A stretch of 64,000 nt of DNA from Setomelanomma holmii (GCA_010015745.1 ML978286.1:19187-83186); one strand, 5' to 3'. Shown: positions 1-11,236, numbered from the stretch's first letter. Notes: a model not told the origin generated them from the sequence alone. Made by a program: numbers and translations.

Positions 1-739
1 GTGGATGGGCATGCTTCGTTGGTGTGAGCTGATGTGTGGACGAGCGTTGGATGACGACTTGTGGGTGCGCTTTGACCTTGGGCGTGGACTGTGGTAATGA
101 CGGACTACGATGCTGGCTCGATGGCGTCTGCGATAGAGAAGGCACGCGCTGCTGAGGAGCAGTTTGCTGCTGTAAAGGGACCCGATGTTGGATCTGATTC
201 TGTACGGGCGTGCTGGGGGTTCGCTGCTGCGGTCGAGGGCCATTCTCCTGATGCGACTGTGATCGATGTACTTGCTTCGACGTAGGCGGCGCAGGTGTCG
301 GCTGCGCGCTGTACCGACGATTGTCTTGGGATCCGTCCATTTGACCAATGCCAGCATTGCTTGTTCGCTGCACCGGCACCTGAACCTGGACATGCCGGAT
401 CTTGGGCGGTTGCATGTGTTGCATTGGCGACGAGTAGCTTGGAGTCCTCGCAGGAATCACGACCTGGGACTGCGCTCGAGGCTGTTGTTGCTGGCGATAT
501 GCTTGGGCCATCGGCGGGTATTGTTGGCTCGACATCTGAGGGAGGACAACCTGTGGGCGCATTGGCTGAGGCTGAGATTGTGGAAAGCCCTGGGGCATCT
601 GCGGCTGCATCGGAGGGTACTGTTGGGGATAGCCATGCTGCGGATAGGCATTCGGTTGCTGTTGGGGAGGCGTGTAGGGGACATATTGGCGGTTTGCATA
701 CTGTTGCGGCAGCCAGTTATAGGTGTGTCGCGGGTCCAT
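1..739 (-). CDS. Q/P-rich protein, N-terminal part (cut by window edge)
   Basis: On the minus strand an ATG at 737-739 opens a frame with no stop for 246 codons to the window edge, so this is the N-terminal part of a larger protein. The visible part is low complexity: runs of Q, P, M and Y near the N terminus (starting MDPRHTYNWLPQQ), then S/T/Q/P-rich stretches with two short similar motifs (QVVIPAR and QVVIQRS). No globular domain is reached. Such N termini occur in fungal chromatin, cohesin-loader and transcription proteins, but I cannot name the family. It is divergent from the hydrolase gene at 1269, with about 530 bp between the starts. Confidence 0.6.
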   Translation of the reverse strand, partial: MDPRHTYNWLPQQYANRQYVPYTPPQQQPNAYPQHGYPQQYPPMQPQMPQGFPQSQPQPMRPQVVLPQMSSQQYPPMAQAYRQQQQPRAQSQVVIPARTPSYSSPMQHMQPPKIRHVQVQVPVQRTSNAGIGQMDGSQDNRRYSAQPTPAPPTSKQVHRSQSHQENGPRPQQRTPSTPVQNQIQHRVPLQQQTAPQQRVPSLSQTPSSQHRSPSLPQSTPKVKAHPQVVIQRSSTHQLTPTKHAHP

Positions 740-1268
740 GGGGGCGATCCTTCAGATGAGCAGAGTCACCGCAAGTCAGAGTGGAAGGAGAACATAGCGA
801 GGCAACGCGGGGTTGTGGGGGTGAGGAGCATGAACAATGGCAGTCGCGATGCGATCTCGAAGCAGGCGCGACCACGCGCTGATTGGCCGATTTATCCTAC
901 ATTTACTGGCCAATCATACCACGTGCAGCGAGGACATTTATAGGCCGAGGCATCTTACACGTCTTGACTTTCCACTTCACTTTTCGCAGAAATCGATAGT
1001 ATCACATGAAACCATCCGGGTAGCCCTGTTGTCTCGCATTTGGCGTTTATGAAGCTGTTCTCATTGTTGAGAATCCTCACATTCACCACGCACACATACG
1101 TGGGAAGGAGTGTTGCCATATCAGTTGCACTCCTAGTGCAACTTCCCGTTGAAAGCCACTCGGTTCTTTTGAAGAGCTTGGAATCTGATACGGCAAGATC
1201 CCGAGTCCCACTGGAGCAGGACGCTCATGAACCATCAATAACATTGAGGCCTGCATCTATCCAAGGAT
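740..1268. promoter_or_regulatory. Divergent promoter region with paired CCAAT boxes and an E-box
   Basis: No gene is seen between the Q/P-rich gene (minus) and the hydrolase gene (plus). It holds an inverted CCAAT (ATTGG) at about 882-886, a forward CCAAT at about 909-913 and a CACGTG at 920-925, all within 45 bp. These are typical fungal core-promoter elements (HAP/CBC and bHLH sites). Function is inferred from position only. Confidence 0.35.
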
Positions 1269-2627
1269 ATGGTCGATCTCTCTTGGACACTCGGCCATGC
1301 CCGCACATTGTACACCCATCACAATTCTCCCATTCCCTTATCCACAAAGTCGGGTCACAAAACAACTCTGCCGGCCTTAGCGACGTCGTCCATCCCACCA
1401 TGCCGCCTCAATCCGTTCCTCTTCAATGGCCACCTGCAAACAATGTACACAGCACGTAAAGACCCCGGGCCACCAATCTACTACAAACGAAAGGTTTTTC
1501 ACTCAGATCACTCCGTATACCCCGGACAATTCGCAGTAGACTTCGTCATCTCGAAAGATGAAGGCGAGCAACAGAAGCTAGACGCTGAACTACCAGAACG
1601 CACCACAAATTTCACGTCAGAAGAGTGGGAAGCGATACACACCACCGACACGAGACCCATGATCATCGCCCTCCACGGCCTAACAGGCGGATCTCACGAA
1701 GTCTACCTCCGCGAGACCCTCGCACCCCTCACAGCACTAGGCTGGGCCGCATGCGTAATCAACGGCCGCGGCTGCGCCTTATCCAAAATCACCACGCCCC
1801 AGCTATTCAACTCCCGCGCGACATGGGACGTCCGACAACTCGTCCGCACACTCCGCCAGCTATTTCCCAACCGCCCCTTGTACGCGGTCGGTTTCAGTCT
1901 TGGCGCGAATATATTAACAAACTACGTCGGCGAAGAAGGAGCCTCTTGCATTCTGCGCGCAGCAGTAGCCTGTTCGAATCCATGGAACTTGGAAATCTGC
2001 AACGTCGCTTTACAGTCGACATGGCTCGGTTTGGAAATCTACTGCCGCACAATGGGCCAGAACATGAAGGGTCTCTTCGAACGACACAAGGCGCAAATCC
2101 TCCAGAATCCCGACATTGATGAAGACAACGTTAGAAACTGTAGGTATTTGTTCGAGTTTGATCGATACATTCAGGCACCGACGTGGGGGTATCCGACCGA
2201 GGGGGCGTATTATCGGGATGCTCAGAGTGTGGATGCGTTGCTTGGGGTAAGGATTCCGTTTTTGGGGATTAATGCTGAAGATGATCCGGTATGTACTTGT
2301 TGTATTCCTGACATTATAAGGTTTTGTTACTTGGACTAATGCGTTCGACAGATTTCATCCAAAGCCGCCATCCCGTTCGAGGAGTTCAAGCAGAATCCTT
2401 ATGCGGTGCTGTGTACTACGAATTGGGGCGGGCATCTTGGGCATTTTCAGCTTGGTGGCGGGAGGTGGTTTGCTACGGCGGCGTCGTCGTTTCTTGCCAA
2501 GGTACATGATGAGGTCGACTTTGAGGCGTCGAAGGATGCGATCAAGGCGAGCAAGGTGGATGCACCGAGTAAAGCGTATCCTATCTTCGATCCCACTCAC
2601 CGCCGCTTGATTTTGCCAGATGCATAG
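1269..2627 (+). CDS. YheT/EEB1-type alpha/beta-hydrolase
   Basis: Two exons, 1269-2288 and 2352-2627 (63-bp intron GTATGT..ACAG), 431 aa. The start fits the family, whose members begin with a W-containing helix followed by a CRLNPFLFNGHLQT-type segment, present here at about residues 44-58. The nucleophile elbow is GFSLGAN (Ser about 207), the acid is in the NAEDDP segment just before the intron, and the catalytic His is in the GGHLGHF segment of exon 2, so the triad is complete. Fungal relatives include medium-chain fatty acid ethyl ester synthase/esterases (EEB1, EHT1, YMR210W), which make or hydrolyse acyl esters. The substrate here is not known. Confidence 0.9.
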
Positions 2628-2730
2628 ATTGCTGGAGTAACTCGTAGATCTGATTCTTGGGTATCATAGACTTTTAGAACGAATGCATAGACCTTCCCTC
2701 CTATTCCATCACATGCCTCTGTTCCCCTCT

Positions 2731-3342
2731 TCATCCAAAGCTGACCCTCTTCCTCTGCTTGTACTTCCCATCCTTATCCTTGCGATCCTTCTTCCCGCCT
2801 TTCTCCTCATCTACATCCTCCGTTTTCGCCGGCTCACTTCTTCTCCTCTTCTTCTTCAGGTCCTTCTTTCGCTCCTCGAACGCCTTGTCCTTCTCACTCT
2901 TGCGCTCCTCGGCCTCCACGCGCTTCGCTTCTCGTATCTCCTCCAACTGCCGCGCCCGCATTATTTTGCTCTCGATTCGGCCCTCCTTCTCCACATTTAC
3001 GACGTTCATGATTGCCAGCATACTCGCTGGATCATCAACGAACTTCTTGCCCTTCTTCACACCTTTGGGTTTTGCGATACCGGCGGGTATTATGCCATTG
3101 AGTAGCGGGATGTCGAGTTCTTTTTCCGAGTAGACGCGACGCTTCTTGCGGCCGTCGAGGGTCTTTGATTTTGTCTTTTGTGCGCCACCAGGTTTCGCGA
3201 GAGTAAGCTTCTTCTGGCGGTTCTTGGATATGCCCTCTGGTTTCGAGGCCGATGATTTTGATTTCGAGGAAGACTTTGCGCCGAGTTTTGCGGATTTTCC
3301 TTTTGTACTGGTCTTGCCCTTTGAGGGCTTTGTGGGCGCCAT
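2731..3342 (-). CDS. LOC1: LOC1-like 60S ribosomal subunit assembly/export protein
   Basis: Single exon, 203 aa, very Lys/Arg rich. An N-terminal basic tail (residues 1-65) precedes the conserved Loc1 core: KKRRVYSEKELDIPLLN, a PKGVKKGKKFVDD segment, then a predicted helix that includes EKEGRIESKIMRARQ and continues as a charged coiled coil (about 110-165). The C terminus is a basic nuclear/nucleolar-type tail. Loc1 binds RNA in the nucleolus and acts in large-subunit assembly and, in yeast, ASH1 mRNA localisation. It is divergent from VPS68, with 255 bp between the two start codons and a CACGTG at 3530-3535. Confidence 0.88.
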   Translation of the reverse strand: MAPTKPSKGKTSTKGKSAKLGAKSSSKSKSSASKPEGISKNRQKKLTLAKPGGAQKTKSKTLDGRKKRRVYSEKELDIPLLNGIIPAGIAKPKGVKKGKKFVDDPASMLAIMNVVNVEKEGRIESKIMRARQLEEIREAKRVEAEERKSEKDKAFEERKKDLKKKRRRSEPAKTEDVDEEKGGKKDRKDKDGKYKQRKRVSFG

Positions 3343-3597
3343 CCTGAATTAGTCGTGTTCTTTTAGTGGGGTGGAGGAATTGTCGAGGTACGTGGAGAGT
3401 GCTGGTTCGAAACTTTTGTGGAAGCTGCAAACCCAGATCGGCGGTTGCCCGCAGCTGATCCCGACGTCAAGCGCTAGGGATTCCAACTTCGCAGGCGCGA
3501 CCGCAGCACAGCTTGAACATCAGACCTCACACGTGCGAGACAGCTTATATCACTTCTCTCCTACGCCTAGCTGCGCGCATCGAAGCCTCAAGACGTC

Positions 3598-4233
3598 ATG
3601 GAATCAAATCACCCTTTCCGCTTCCCCAGACCGGCATGGCTGAACAGCGCCAACACGAGGACCTTTGGCGTCTACACCGCGGGAGCTCTGGTAGGCAGCC
3701 TCTCCAATGCAAGACATCGCGCATCAGGTACTAATGTGTAATCAAGTTTGCGCTCGGCTTCTACACCCTCATCGACATCGCCGTATGGTCCAAGTCCATC
3801 ATGAACCCGTCCGAGCCGGCCGTACACGTCACCTTCGTCGACTGGATCCCGGGCATCTGCTCTGCGCTCGGCATGCTCGTCATCAACTCGATCGATAAGT
3901 CGCGATTGTCTGCCGATAGCTTCTCATACAGCGGGAATGGCGTTGCGTGGAAGGCGAGGCTAGTGCTGTTCCTGGGCTTCGCGCTGCTGGCGGGCGGACT
4001 TGCAGGCAGCGTTGTCGTAATGGTGATGAAGTACGTCGTTCCGGATGCTGGTTATACGTGGCCGACTACTTGGATGGGCATCGGGAACGTCGTCGTGAAC
4101 GCCCTGATCATGCTTAGGTAAGTTGTGCCCGCAGGCTGCAGAAGATGTCAGGAGGCTAACAAGACGTAGCTCTGCAGTGCTCTGGGTAGCACAAAACCTG
4201 GAAGACGAGTATACATACAATCTCGCCCTATGA
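3598..4233 (+). CDS. VPS68: VPS68/TMEM50 (UPF0220) membrane protein
   Basis: Three exons: 3598-3690, 3747-4117, 4170-4233; 175 aa, close to yeast Vps68 (184 aa). It has a short N-terminal tail, a first hydrophobic segment interrupted by intron 1 (GVYTAGAL then FALGFYTLID), the family motif FVDWIPGICSALGMLVIN, two further hydrophobic segments and a short C-terminal end encoded by exon 3 (WVAQNLEDEYTYNLAL). Vps68 works with Vps55 in endosome-to-vacuole traffic, and the VPS55 gene lies immediately downstream in the opposite orientation. The frame is intact and both introns have good GT..AG sites. Confidence 0.9.
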
Positions 4234-4620
4234 GGCAGCTGCATCTTGCAATCTTTGGCATCGTTTAAGAACGGGTGCAGTAGAAGCACATCATTGTTTG
4301 TTAAGCGCGCTCGGCTGTTGCGGGCGTACTATGCGGTTGGGCCTCGCACGATAAGTGACTGATTGGTTTGTATGATTATTCAGGGTGTTGAAGATCTTTT
4401 GTATTTAGCGATATCGACCTCCACACCCTGCACTTTCTCACGTTTGACGCAGGAGCTCTGTACGGCAACTGGTGACTCACTGAATGTATTCGTACAAGAA
4501 CGCTCACAACACTATATGAACAACATGATGCGCATGGCTTGCAATAACTCCAATAACGTGCATACAACTACCGCCGCCCTCAAAGCACCGGAGGATGCAT
4601 TTCCCCGAATCTACCCAGCC

Positions 4621-5134
4621 TCAAAACTAGATGGGCTAGTCAGTTATATACTGTCTTCAATAAGATAGTCTATCGAACTCACATCTTCTTGTTCCTGGAA
4701 GAACAGCGTGAAGCTGATAATAGTGGCATAAATCAACAGGCCGCCAAAAACGGACATGGCTGCTGCGCCGCCTGCGATTTGCGCCGAGTGCCATAGCAGG
4801 GTTGGCAGCGCAATTCCCATAACGACGAAAAAACCCGTCAGGAACCGTCCAAAGTCTACGATGCCATTTCCGTGGCTCTCCATGAAGTCATCCTGGTTGG
4901 CGGCTCTGCCGCATAGCCAATTCGGTAATGGCGCAATCACGTAGGTTGCGACCACGAGAAGGGTGAGGTAGTTGTGGAAGAGGGCTGCAGAGAGAATGAC
5001 GAGGAGGAAGCCTATCGCAAGGACCTGATGAGCGTCACAGTCAGCGAGGCTGCCATGCGTAGAATGAGGGCGGTGCTATGCGCCGGCGCTGAACATACGA
5101 AGGACAGCCCTATGATGGTCTTGATGCCGGCCAT
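4621..5134 (-). CDS. VPS55: VPS55 (OB-RGRP/LEPROT family) endosomal protein
   Basis: Exons on the minus strand: 5099-5134 (12 codons, MAGIKTIIGLSF), 4644/4683-5024, and probably a tiny last exon 4621-4626. The protein has the four-helix Vps55 plan with the hallmark NWLCGRA and a GNGIVDFGRFLTGFF segment. After QEQED the sequence is a strong donor (GTGAGT, 4682-4677). Splicing to CATCTAG at 4627-4628 adds just Phe and TGA, giving about 129 aa. Without this splice the frame runs to a TAA at 4644 with an extra unconserved tail. Vps55 and Vps68 form one complex acting at late endosomes. Confidence 0.9.
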
Positions 5135-5524
5135 GCTGTGCTATTGTGACTGCGTTAGTAGGTCAAGATTTTGGGAGTGTGTGCGCGATAACGGAGAATG
5201 GATCGTGTTTGTGTCCGATGCTTTCGAGGTGCTGCGAGATTGTAGGGTTGCTGTCGTGTAGGCGCCTGGGGTGAGGTTGGAAGTGACGCTTCGGCCGCGC
5301 CTACCTTGCCAAGCCCTAGAGCTTCGGTAGCTCTTGCTGTCGTAACTAACGGTGCCTTGAGCATCAACAACCACAACCCCACTCTACACCACTCCGACAC
5401 CCGACTTTCCTCGAACATCAGCTTCAAATTGGACTAGTCGGTGATAGTTCAATCTCAAATTCCGCTCCAAACGTGTTCACGACCGCGACAAGTATAGAGT
5501 AATCCCACAACTCCCGCATTCACC
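5135..5524. promoter_or_regulatory. Divergent VPS55/PRE5 promoter region
   Basis: 390 bp between two divergent start codons. I see no coding potential beyond shadow frames, and no copy of the yeast proteasome element GGTGGCAAA. The C/T-rich stretch at about 5350-5400 is compatible with transcription initiation of PRE5. Confidence 0.3.
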
Positions 5525-6459
5525 ATGTTCAGAAACAACTACGACAACGATTCGGTTACGTTTTCGCCGCAGGGTCGCATATTCCAAGTTGAGTATGCCT
5601 CGGAGGCGGTCAAGCAGGGTTCAGTTGTCGTCGGCCTCGTCAGCAAAACACATGCCGTGCTTGCAGCCATAAAGGTACGTTGAAACGGCACCGCACCAAG
5701 TACGATTCAAGTTTGCGCGCTGGGCTATCTACTGTACTTCGTTCTATTGTACTTCGAGCAACTCGCAAAATACCGGCGAAAGACATTTAGCATTGCTTGC
5801 ATGGCTTTCGCCCTTGAATTGTCACTAACGTCGAGCAGAGGAACGCTGAAGAGCTGTCGTCCTACCAGAAGAAGGTCATCCCGATTGATTCGCACTTCGG
5901 TGTCGCCCTCGCCGGTCTTGCCTCAGATGCCCGAGTACTCTCGAACTTCATGAAGCAACAGTCACTCGCCTCTCGCCTCACATATGACCGCGCCATTCCA
6001 CTCGCAGAGATCACCGCACGCATCGCAGACCGCGCCCAAACCAACACCCAACAGTACGGCCGAAGACCTTATGGTGTTGGACTATTGATTGCTGGTGTCG
6101 ACGCCAAGGGCCCACACCTGTTCGAGTTTCAGCCTAGCGGCGTAACACAGGAGATGCTTGCATGCGGCATTGGTGCTAGGAGTCAGATGGCAAGGACATA
6201 CCTCGAGAGGCATCTGGACGAGTTCGACGGCGCAAGCAGGGAGGACTTGATTAAGCATGCATTGAGGGCGTTGAAGGAGTCGCTGTCGCAAGACAAGGAA
6301 CTTACTGTCGACAACACAAGCGTGGGCATTGGCGGCATCAACGAGAACTTCGCGCTGTACGAAGGCCAGGACATCGCTGAGTGGCTGGATGCAACTTTCG
6401 AGAACCGAGAAGGCAACGACGAGGAGGAGGGTGGTGAGGCCATGGAGACAGACTCATGA
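5525..6459 (+). CDS. PRE5: 20S proteasome subunit alpha-6 (PRE5/PSMA1 type)
   Basis: Two exons, 5525-5674 and 5839-6459, separated by a 164-bp intron; 256 aa. The N terminus MFRNNYDNDSVTFSPQGRIF and the following QVEYASEAVKQG segment are the proteasome alpha-subunit signature, with the YDNDSVTFSP form specific to the PRE5/PSMA1 group. RRPYGVGLLIAG, LFEFQPSG and GIGARSQMARTYLE are also conserved. The acidic tail (DEEEGGEAMETDS) is usual for this subunit. It is a structural alpha-ring subunit without a catalytic Thr. Confidence 0.95.
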
Positions 6460-6844
6460 GGCAGATCGCGGGAAGGGTGAGCTGAATCGTCGAAGCAGCA
6501 CTGGGCGTCCGCCTGGCTCGCTGGCTATGCAAAAGACGGCGTAGAGCAGATACATTCTAGATCTGCTGCCTTAGATCACGACAGCTAGCTCGCATCAAGA
6601 TGCAAGCCTAGCTACGAGAATGGAATGAATACGATGCAAATGCACAAACATAGACTCTCTGTCCAGATGGTAGCTAAATCAAGCGCATTGGAACGATTGC
6701 ATGGCGAGGTTGAAGATCGCGCTCACGTGATGTTGAAGCTCCGAGCGGCATCCGCGAAATCTCGCCGGAGCTCTGTGGCCTTCCCAACGCCCATCCGCAA
6801 CCCGCAATTCCTTCATACCCACGAAACCTCATCCAACCATCACA
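6460..6844. other. PRE5-ATP15 intergenic gap
   Basis: 385 bp holding the PRE5 3' end and the ATP15 promoter. Nothing further is recognised. Confidence 0.3.
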
Positions 6845-7197
6845 ATGGCAGCCGCGTGGAAAGCAGCCGGTCTCACGTATGCCTCGAATGTCCGACGCTG
6901 CCGCAACTGCATTACTGACGGATCTGGACAGCTACAACCGCTACATCGCGGTCGCATCGCGCGTCGTGCGCCGGTCGCTCAAGGAGGAACAGCGCATTGC
7001 TGCCGAGCGAAGGGGCGAGAGCGAACTCAGGTTTGCCAAGTGGGAGGTGAGTGCATACAAGGAGGGCAGCGATGGCGTAGTGATGGTAGCAGAGATGGAT
7101 GCTAATGGAAGCGCAGAACGGCAAGCAGGGCGACATCAAGGACCTGAACGCTCAGACTCTGCAAGCACAGGCCGATGCTAAAGCCTCGTCATCTTAA
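6845..7197 (+). CDS. ATP15: Mitochondrial ATP synthase subunit epsilon
   Basis: Three exons: 6845-6876, 6932-7046, 7117-7197; 75 aa. The N terminus MAAAWKAAGLTYNRYIAVAS is made by joining exons 1 and 2 (the Thr codon is split) and is the typical epsilon-subunit start. RRSLKEEQR and FAKWENGKQGDIK follow. It is part of the F1 central stalk (subunit epsilon of mitochondria, not homologous to bacterial epsilon). The gene is small and heavily interrupted, so it is easy to miss in ORF-based annotation. Confidence 0.93.
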
Positions 7198-7505
7198 GCG
7201 ATCGCGGACGTATGGGGCATGATATGGGAGATGGATGCATGGTTAGAGGAAAGCCGCCGAGGTGGTGAATGTATATTTTGTACTATCAAACGCCGTTTGC
7301 GCGGAGGAAACACCAAAAAGCCAATGCACTTCAGGAATTGAGCTCAATCACACTTCCACTAGTTCCGTACATCAAGTCGTGAAGTCTCGATGTTGTCGTG
7401 ATGCTCCAAGATAACAATGGGCTCTTACCAAAAGCTCGCCTTGCATGCAAGGTGTAACTCGGCTGTCACAAACTTCCCGCATCGGCAACTACTCCACCAC
7501 CGAAC

Positions 7506-10172
7506 ATGGCAGATCCCCCAACTGGGCATGACACCGCCTTAGACCCAGACATACCGAATGTTTCATTTCATGATGGCGCAGGTGAGATTCAAGCTTACGA
7601 TAAGTGATGCAACTAATGCCCAATAGTATCGTCACATGTTCATGCCGCCGGATGCAATGCTCAAGCCTCCACGCCGGCGGAATTGCCGCTGAGGCAGTCG
7701 CTACGAAAGTCACAAAGCGTGTATGAGCCTAGAATTCATGATATCACCGAAAAGTTCACGAAAGCTTCGAACGGTACTTATCTTCTTATCATCTCGATTA
7801 CGCTTGCGGGGCGACGGCGGGGCAGGGTCAAGGCTGCCGTGAAACGACTTCCACGTGCTTTCCATGCTTGATACACTCTTACCATCTCGGAAGCAAGACT
7901 AACATACTCGCAGCTCTTGATGTCGGCCAACTCGTCAAAGATGAGTACTTTACCCTGTTCGAGTCCATTGGGGCTATCGAGGTACCACTATTGTAAATCC
8001 GATACTTTACTTGCTGACGAACAACATAGATTATGGACTCTAAAATGGATAGCGGTTTCTTGAAGCCAGGGGAGACACTGGAAGACGACTACGACACTCT
8101 CACGCCTGTACTACCGGAAGAGCTAATTGGCATCCTGGATCAGTTGCTCTGCTATGAAATGGCATGGCATACTGGGTACCCGCTGTCACAAACCTTGTTC
8201 ACCTCAGTATACATCGACAAGCTCCTCTGGCCGGAGACCAAGGCTTTGGAGCAAGCTCAATTCTATCGAGGTATGGTTGATGACGATCGAAGGCCAGCGC
8301 CGCTTTTGCAAGTGCTCAGAGCGTACTGTCTCGCGCTCATCAAAGGGTGCGACTTCGTCATTGCCAAGATAACAGGGAGAGACTACTTCGAAGAGGAGGA
8401 CTTCTGTACGCACACATACAATCGAGTGTTGTTCGTGAGCCTACCAATGGACGTGTTCTTGAGGGAGCTTGATGCTGCGATGGAAGCCATGGAAGAGTGA
8501 GTAGTTATCACGTATTCTTCATATGAGGACAATAGGCCTAAATTACCACAGCACCGATCTCCAGATGAACGACGCATTACGAACCGCCATCATCTCTAGA
8601 CTCGACTTCAGGAAGGGGTTCCTGCGCGCCCTGGATTTGGATCTCCCTATCGAGCAGATCGCCTACTCTTGGCCTCTCGCTCTGAAGAATCTTCACCAGC
8701 TCAAAGCATCACATCAGCTCGGCCAAGCCGTACCCGGCGCCTTCAGCACCAAAATGCAACGTCGTCTAGCATCTACAGTTCCACCCCGGCCGGTCGTCGA
8801 ACTGGATTTCAAAGACGCACTAGACAAGCTACAACAGCTCGGAGCTGATTGCGAAGAGGCCACACGCTTCGTCACACTCCCGCAAGACCCACTTGAGTAC
8901 CAATCATTTCTCTGGTACTTTGCATCGCGTTTGCCGCCACCGCTGGCCTACGCACGCTCATACCTCGCCACTCTCCTGTTCCATGCAGACGTGCTACAGT
9001 CCTCTGTCTCCCTCCCACTCGCAGACATCAAGTCGCTCGTCTTCCCATCCTCACCAGTCCTCCACCCAATGAATTGGACCTTTTCACCGCCACGCAATCC
9101 CATGCTCCCGAAACCGCCGCGTCTCCAAATGGCTATTCTGATCGATGACTTCGTTGATCGCACAGGGCAGCCTTACATGGATCTCTGGGTCGCACTTGGC
9201 CAAAACCGATGTCGGCTTCGCAGAATGTTGACACATGTCATCATCGCATGGGACATGTTGCAAGCCGATGCCTCACTCGTCGACACCGAGATCCAAGCTG
9301 CAGCAGTAGAAGCCGGCGTCGCAGACCAAGTCATGGAGTTCTCGATAAGCACGTGGACATACCACAAGAAACTCTGGATGATCGAGAAGATTCTCCTTCT
9401 CGGCTTCGAACAGGACGTGTTTCTCCCGGATGAGTATGCTGGGATGTATCTCTTCCTCAGCCTCATCGCAACGCGACGAAAAGAACTCCTCCAACGTGTT
9501 GAACAACACCATCTCATGCGCTCCTCACAATTACTGACAGCAAGACGGCTTCGCGAGGCCCAGGAAATCGAGGACGCAGGACCAGATCTCGATAGCTTAC
9601 TCGCCGAAGCAGAGGGCACGGCTTCGCTGAGTCTCGCACTAGCTCGCTTGTATATCATCTTATTATATCTCGGCCTCCTGCCCATTCCCAAACGCCCGTT
9701 TAGCTCCGAAGCCCTGCGCTATGAACTTCGCATGAAACCCTTCCTGGCCTTACAACCACCAGAAGTCCCGCCGTTTGAAGACTTCAAGGCCCATACGCAG
9801 CCGTACGGAGCGTACGACAGTCCTCTTCCAGCATTGACCGAAGATCTAAGGAAGAAAGACTCGGAACTCTGGACCGAAATTGATGCCAGTATCAAAGCAG
9901 CCAAGGACTCGTTTGCCGAGGTTAAGAGACTCGGTGCTCGTGCAGCGAAGGCAGAGGGTGTGGAGAAGGCGTGGAGCAAGGAAGTTCAGGGGAAGTTGGC
10001 GAGCTGTGTTGCATTGGGCGTTGCGGTTGCTGGTGTGAAGGATGCGGTTGGGAGGAAAGAGGAGAGTGTCAGCGTGAGAGAGGGTTTGGGAGTTAAGGTT
10101 GAGGTTCCAGAGAGTGGGATGGGAAAGAGGTATGCAGAGGTATGGGTTGTAGTGAAGGTTCTCAAGACATGA
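7506..10172 (+). CDS. MAK10: NatC N-acetyltransferase auxiliary subunit (Mak10/NAA35)
   Basis: Five exons: 7506-7581, 7627-7773, 7914-7981, 8030-8496, 8552-10172; 792 aa. The family signature falls across the exon 3/4 boundary: DEYFTLFESIGAIE then IMDSKMDSG, followed by the PVLPEELIGILDQLLCYEMAWH segment and a long helical body. NatC acetylates N termini starting with Met plus a hydrophobic residue, and Mak10 anchors the complex to ribosomes. Intron 1 is only 45 bp. The donor of intron 4 is GA|GTGAGT, which gives the join EE-D-TDLQMN. Downstream CENP-W-like gene is convergent (245 bp). Confidence 0.92.
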
Positions 10173-10418
10173 GCACGTTGCAATTGGGAGGGGAAAGAGA
10201 TGGAAGGAAGCGCATGCTACCGCATGAATACGTAGACGAAACACCGGACCAGCTGCGCAGTAGTCCTACTCCAGAAAATGCCACCCCAAACCAAACCGTG
10301 GGTATCATATTACATGCGCCATAACACCATACCAGTTCCACTCTCTCTGGCCTCACGCCATCTTCCTATGTGAACACAATGATCCATGACAACGCGTTCC
10401 ATGACCGGAACATACGCA

Positions 10419-10832
10419 TCAACCTTTAGATCCCCTCAACGTCCTCTCGCTGACCTTCCTAATACTCCGTGCCGAAATGCCGCGTTCGCCGAATTGCTTC
10501 GACTTGATGCTCGCTTCGTTGATCAACCTACCACTTGTCAGCTTCCCTCTCTCTGTAATCTCCTTCTTGCTGCACTCATATCCGCGCTCGTCTGGGTACG
10601 AGGGCAAAGGGCTCGGAATGGGCTGGGCTGGACGTACTCTTGCATAAAGAGCGCATAGTTGAGATAGATCTACCATCACCATACGTCAGCATTTTCCCAG
10701 CAGGATCTTGAAGTATCTAGGCCGGAGCAGTAGTGCGCGTACTAGGATATCGACATTCTTGCTCAATTGACGGTTTGAATGCGCTTTGATGATCTTCTTG
10801 AGCGTGCCGCGGGGGTAGAGTGTCTGTGCCAT
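10419..10832 (-). CDS. CENP-W-like histone-fold kinetochore protein
   Basis: Three exons on the minus strand: 10743-10832, 10638-10669, 10419-10569; 90 aa. Splicing gives YPRGTLKKIIKAHSNRQLSKNVDIL, then IYLNYALFMQD, then a segment ending in GERGISARSIRKVSERTLRG. This is the histone-fold order of CENP-W: helix 1, long helix 2 carrying the LNY..FMQ motif, then the SARSIRKV strand-helix. The usual CENP-W length is 85-110 aa. The exon 2/3 junction (GA|GTACGT..TGCAG|C) keeps the frame, but the acceptor is less certain. With CENP-T it forms a DNA-binding nucleosome-like unit at centromeres. Identity rests on motif pattern only. Confidence 0.75.
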
Positions 10833-11236
10833 GATTCGCTTCGTGGTGGCACCGGCTTTCTGCAGCGTAGTTGAGGAGTTGCGGGGATCGTAGGGGCTTG
10901 TACGGGTATGCGGGATGCGCTTGTTACGGTGTTATTGCTCGTTGGTTGTGTTCGTGATGTCGGTGTTGATGATTGACGTGCATCGGCGTCCGTGCACGAT
11001 CGCGTAAACACGTGCGAACAGGTGTTCACGCAGCTGCATCCACGACACAGCCGGTTTTCTCCGGTGCTCCGACCCATAACAGTTTCTCACTTCGATGCAT
11101 GCGATGTGGATGGAAGCGTGGATTTGAACAAACGGACTGCTAATATGGGACACTTCTATCTGGGACTATCACAAGATAATGTTACACAAGCCCCAGGCCA
11201 AACGAGATTTGCCAGTGAAACCACTTCCAACTGTAT
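10833..11236. other. CENP-W-like/QCR2 intergenic gap
   Basis: 404 bp between two minus-strand genes: QCR2 3' region and CENP-W-like promoter. Nothing else seen. Confidence 0.3.

Noticed and set aside
266..943. Long plus-strand frame of 225 codons
   Set aside because: Arg/Leu-rich antisense shadow of the minus-strand Q/P-rich gene; no family features.
3400..3440. GGTTCGAA resembling a tRNA T-loop
   Set aside because: No acceptor stem, D-arm or anticodon arm can be built around it; lies in the LOC1/VPS68 promoter.
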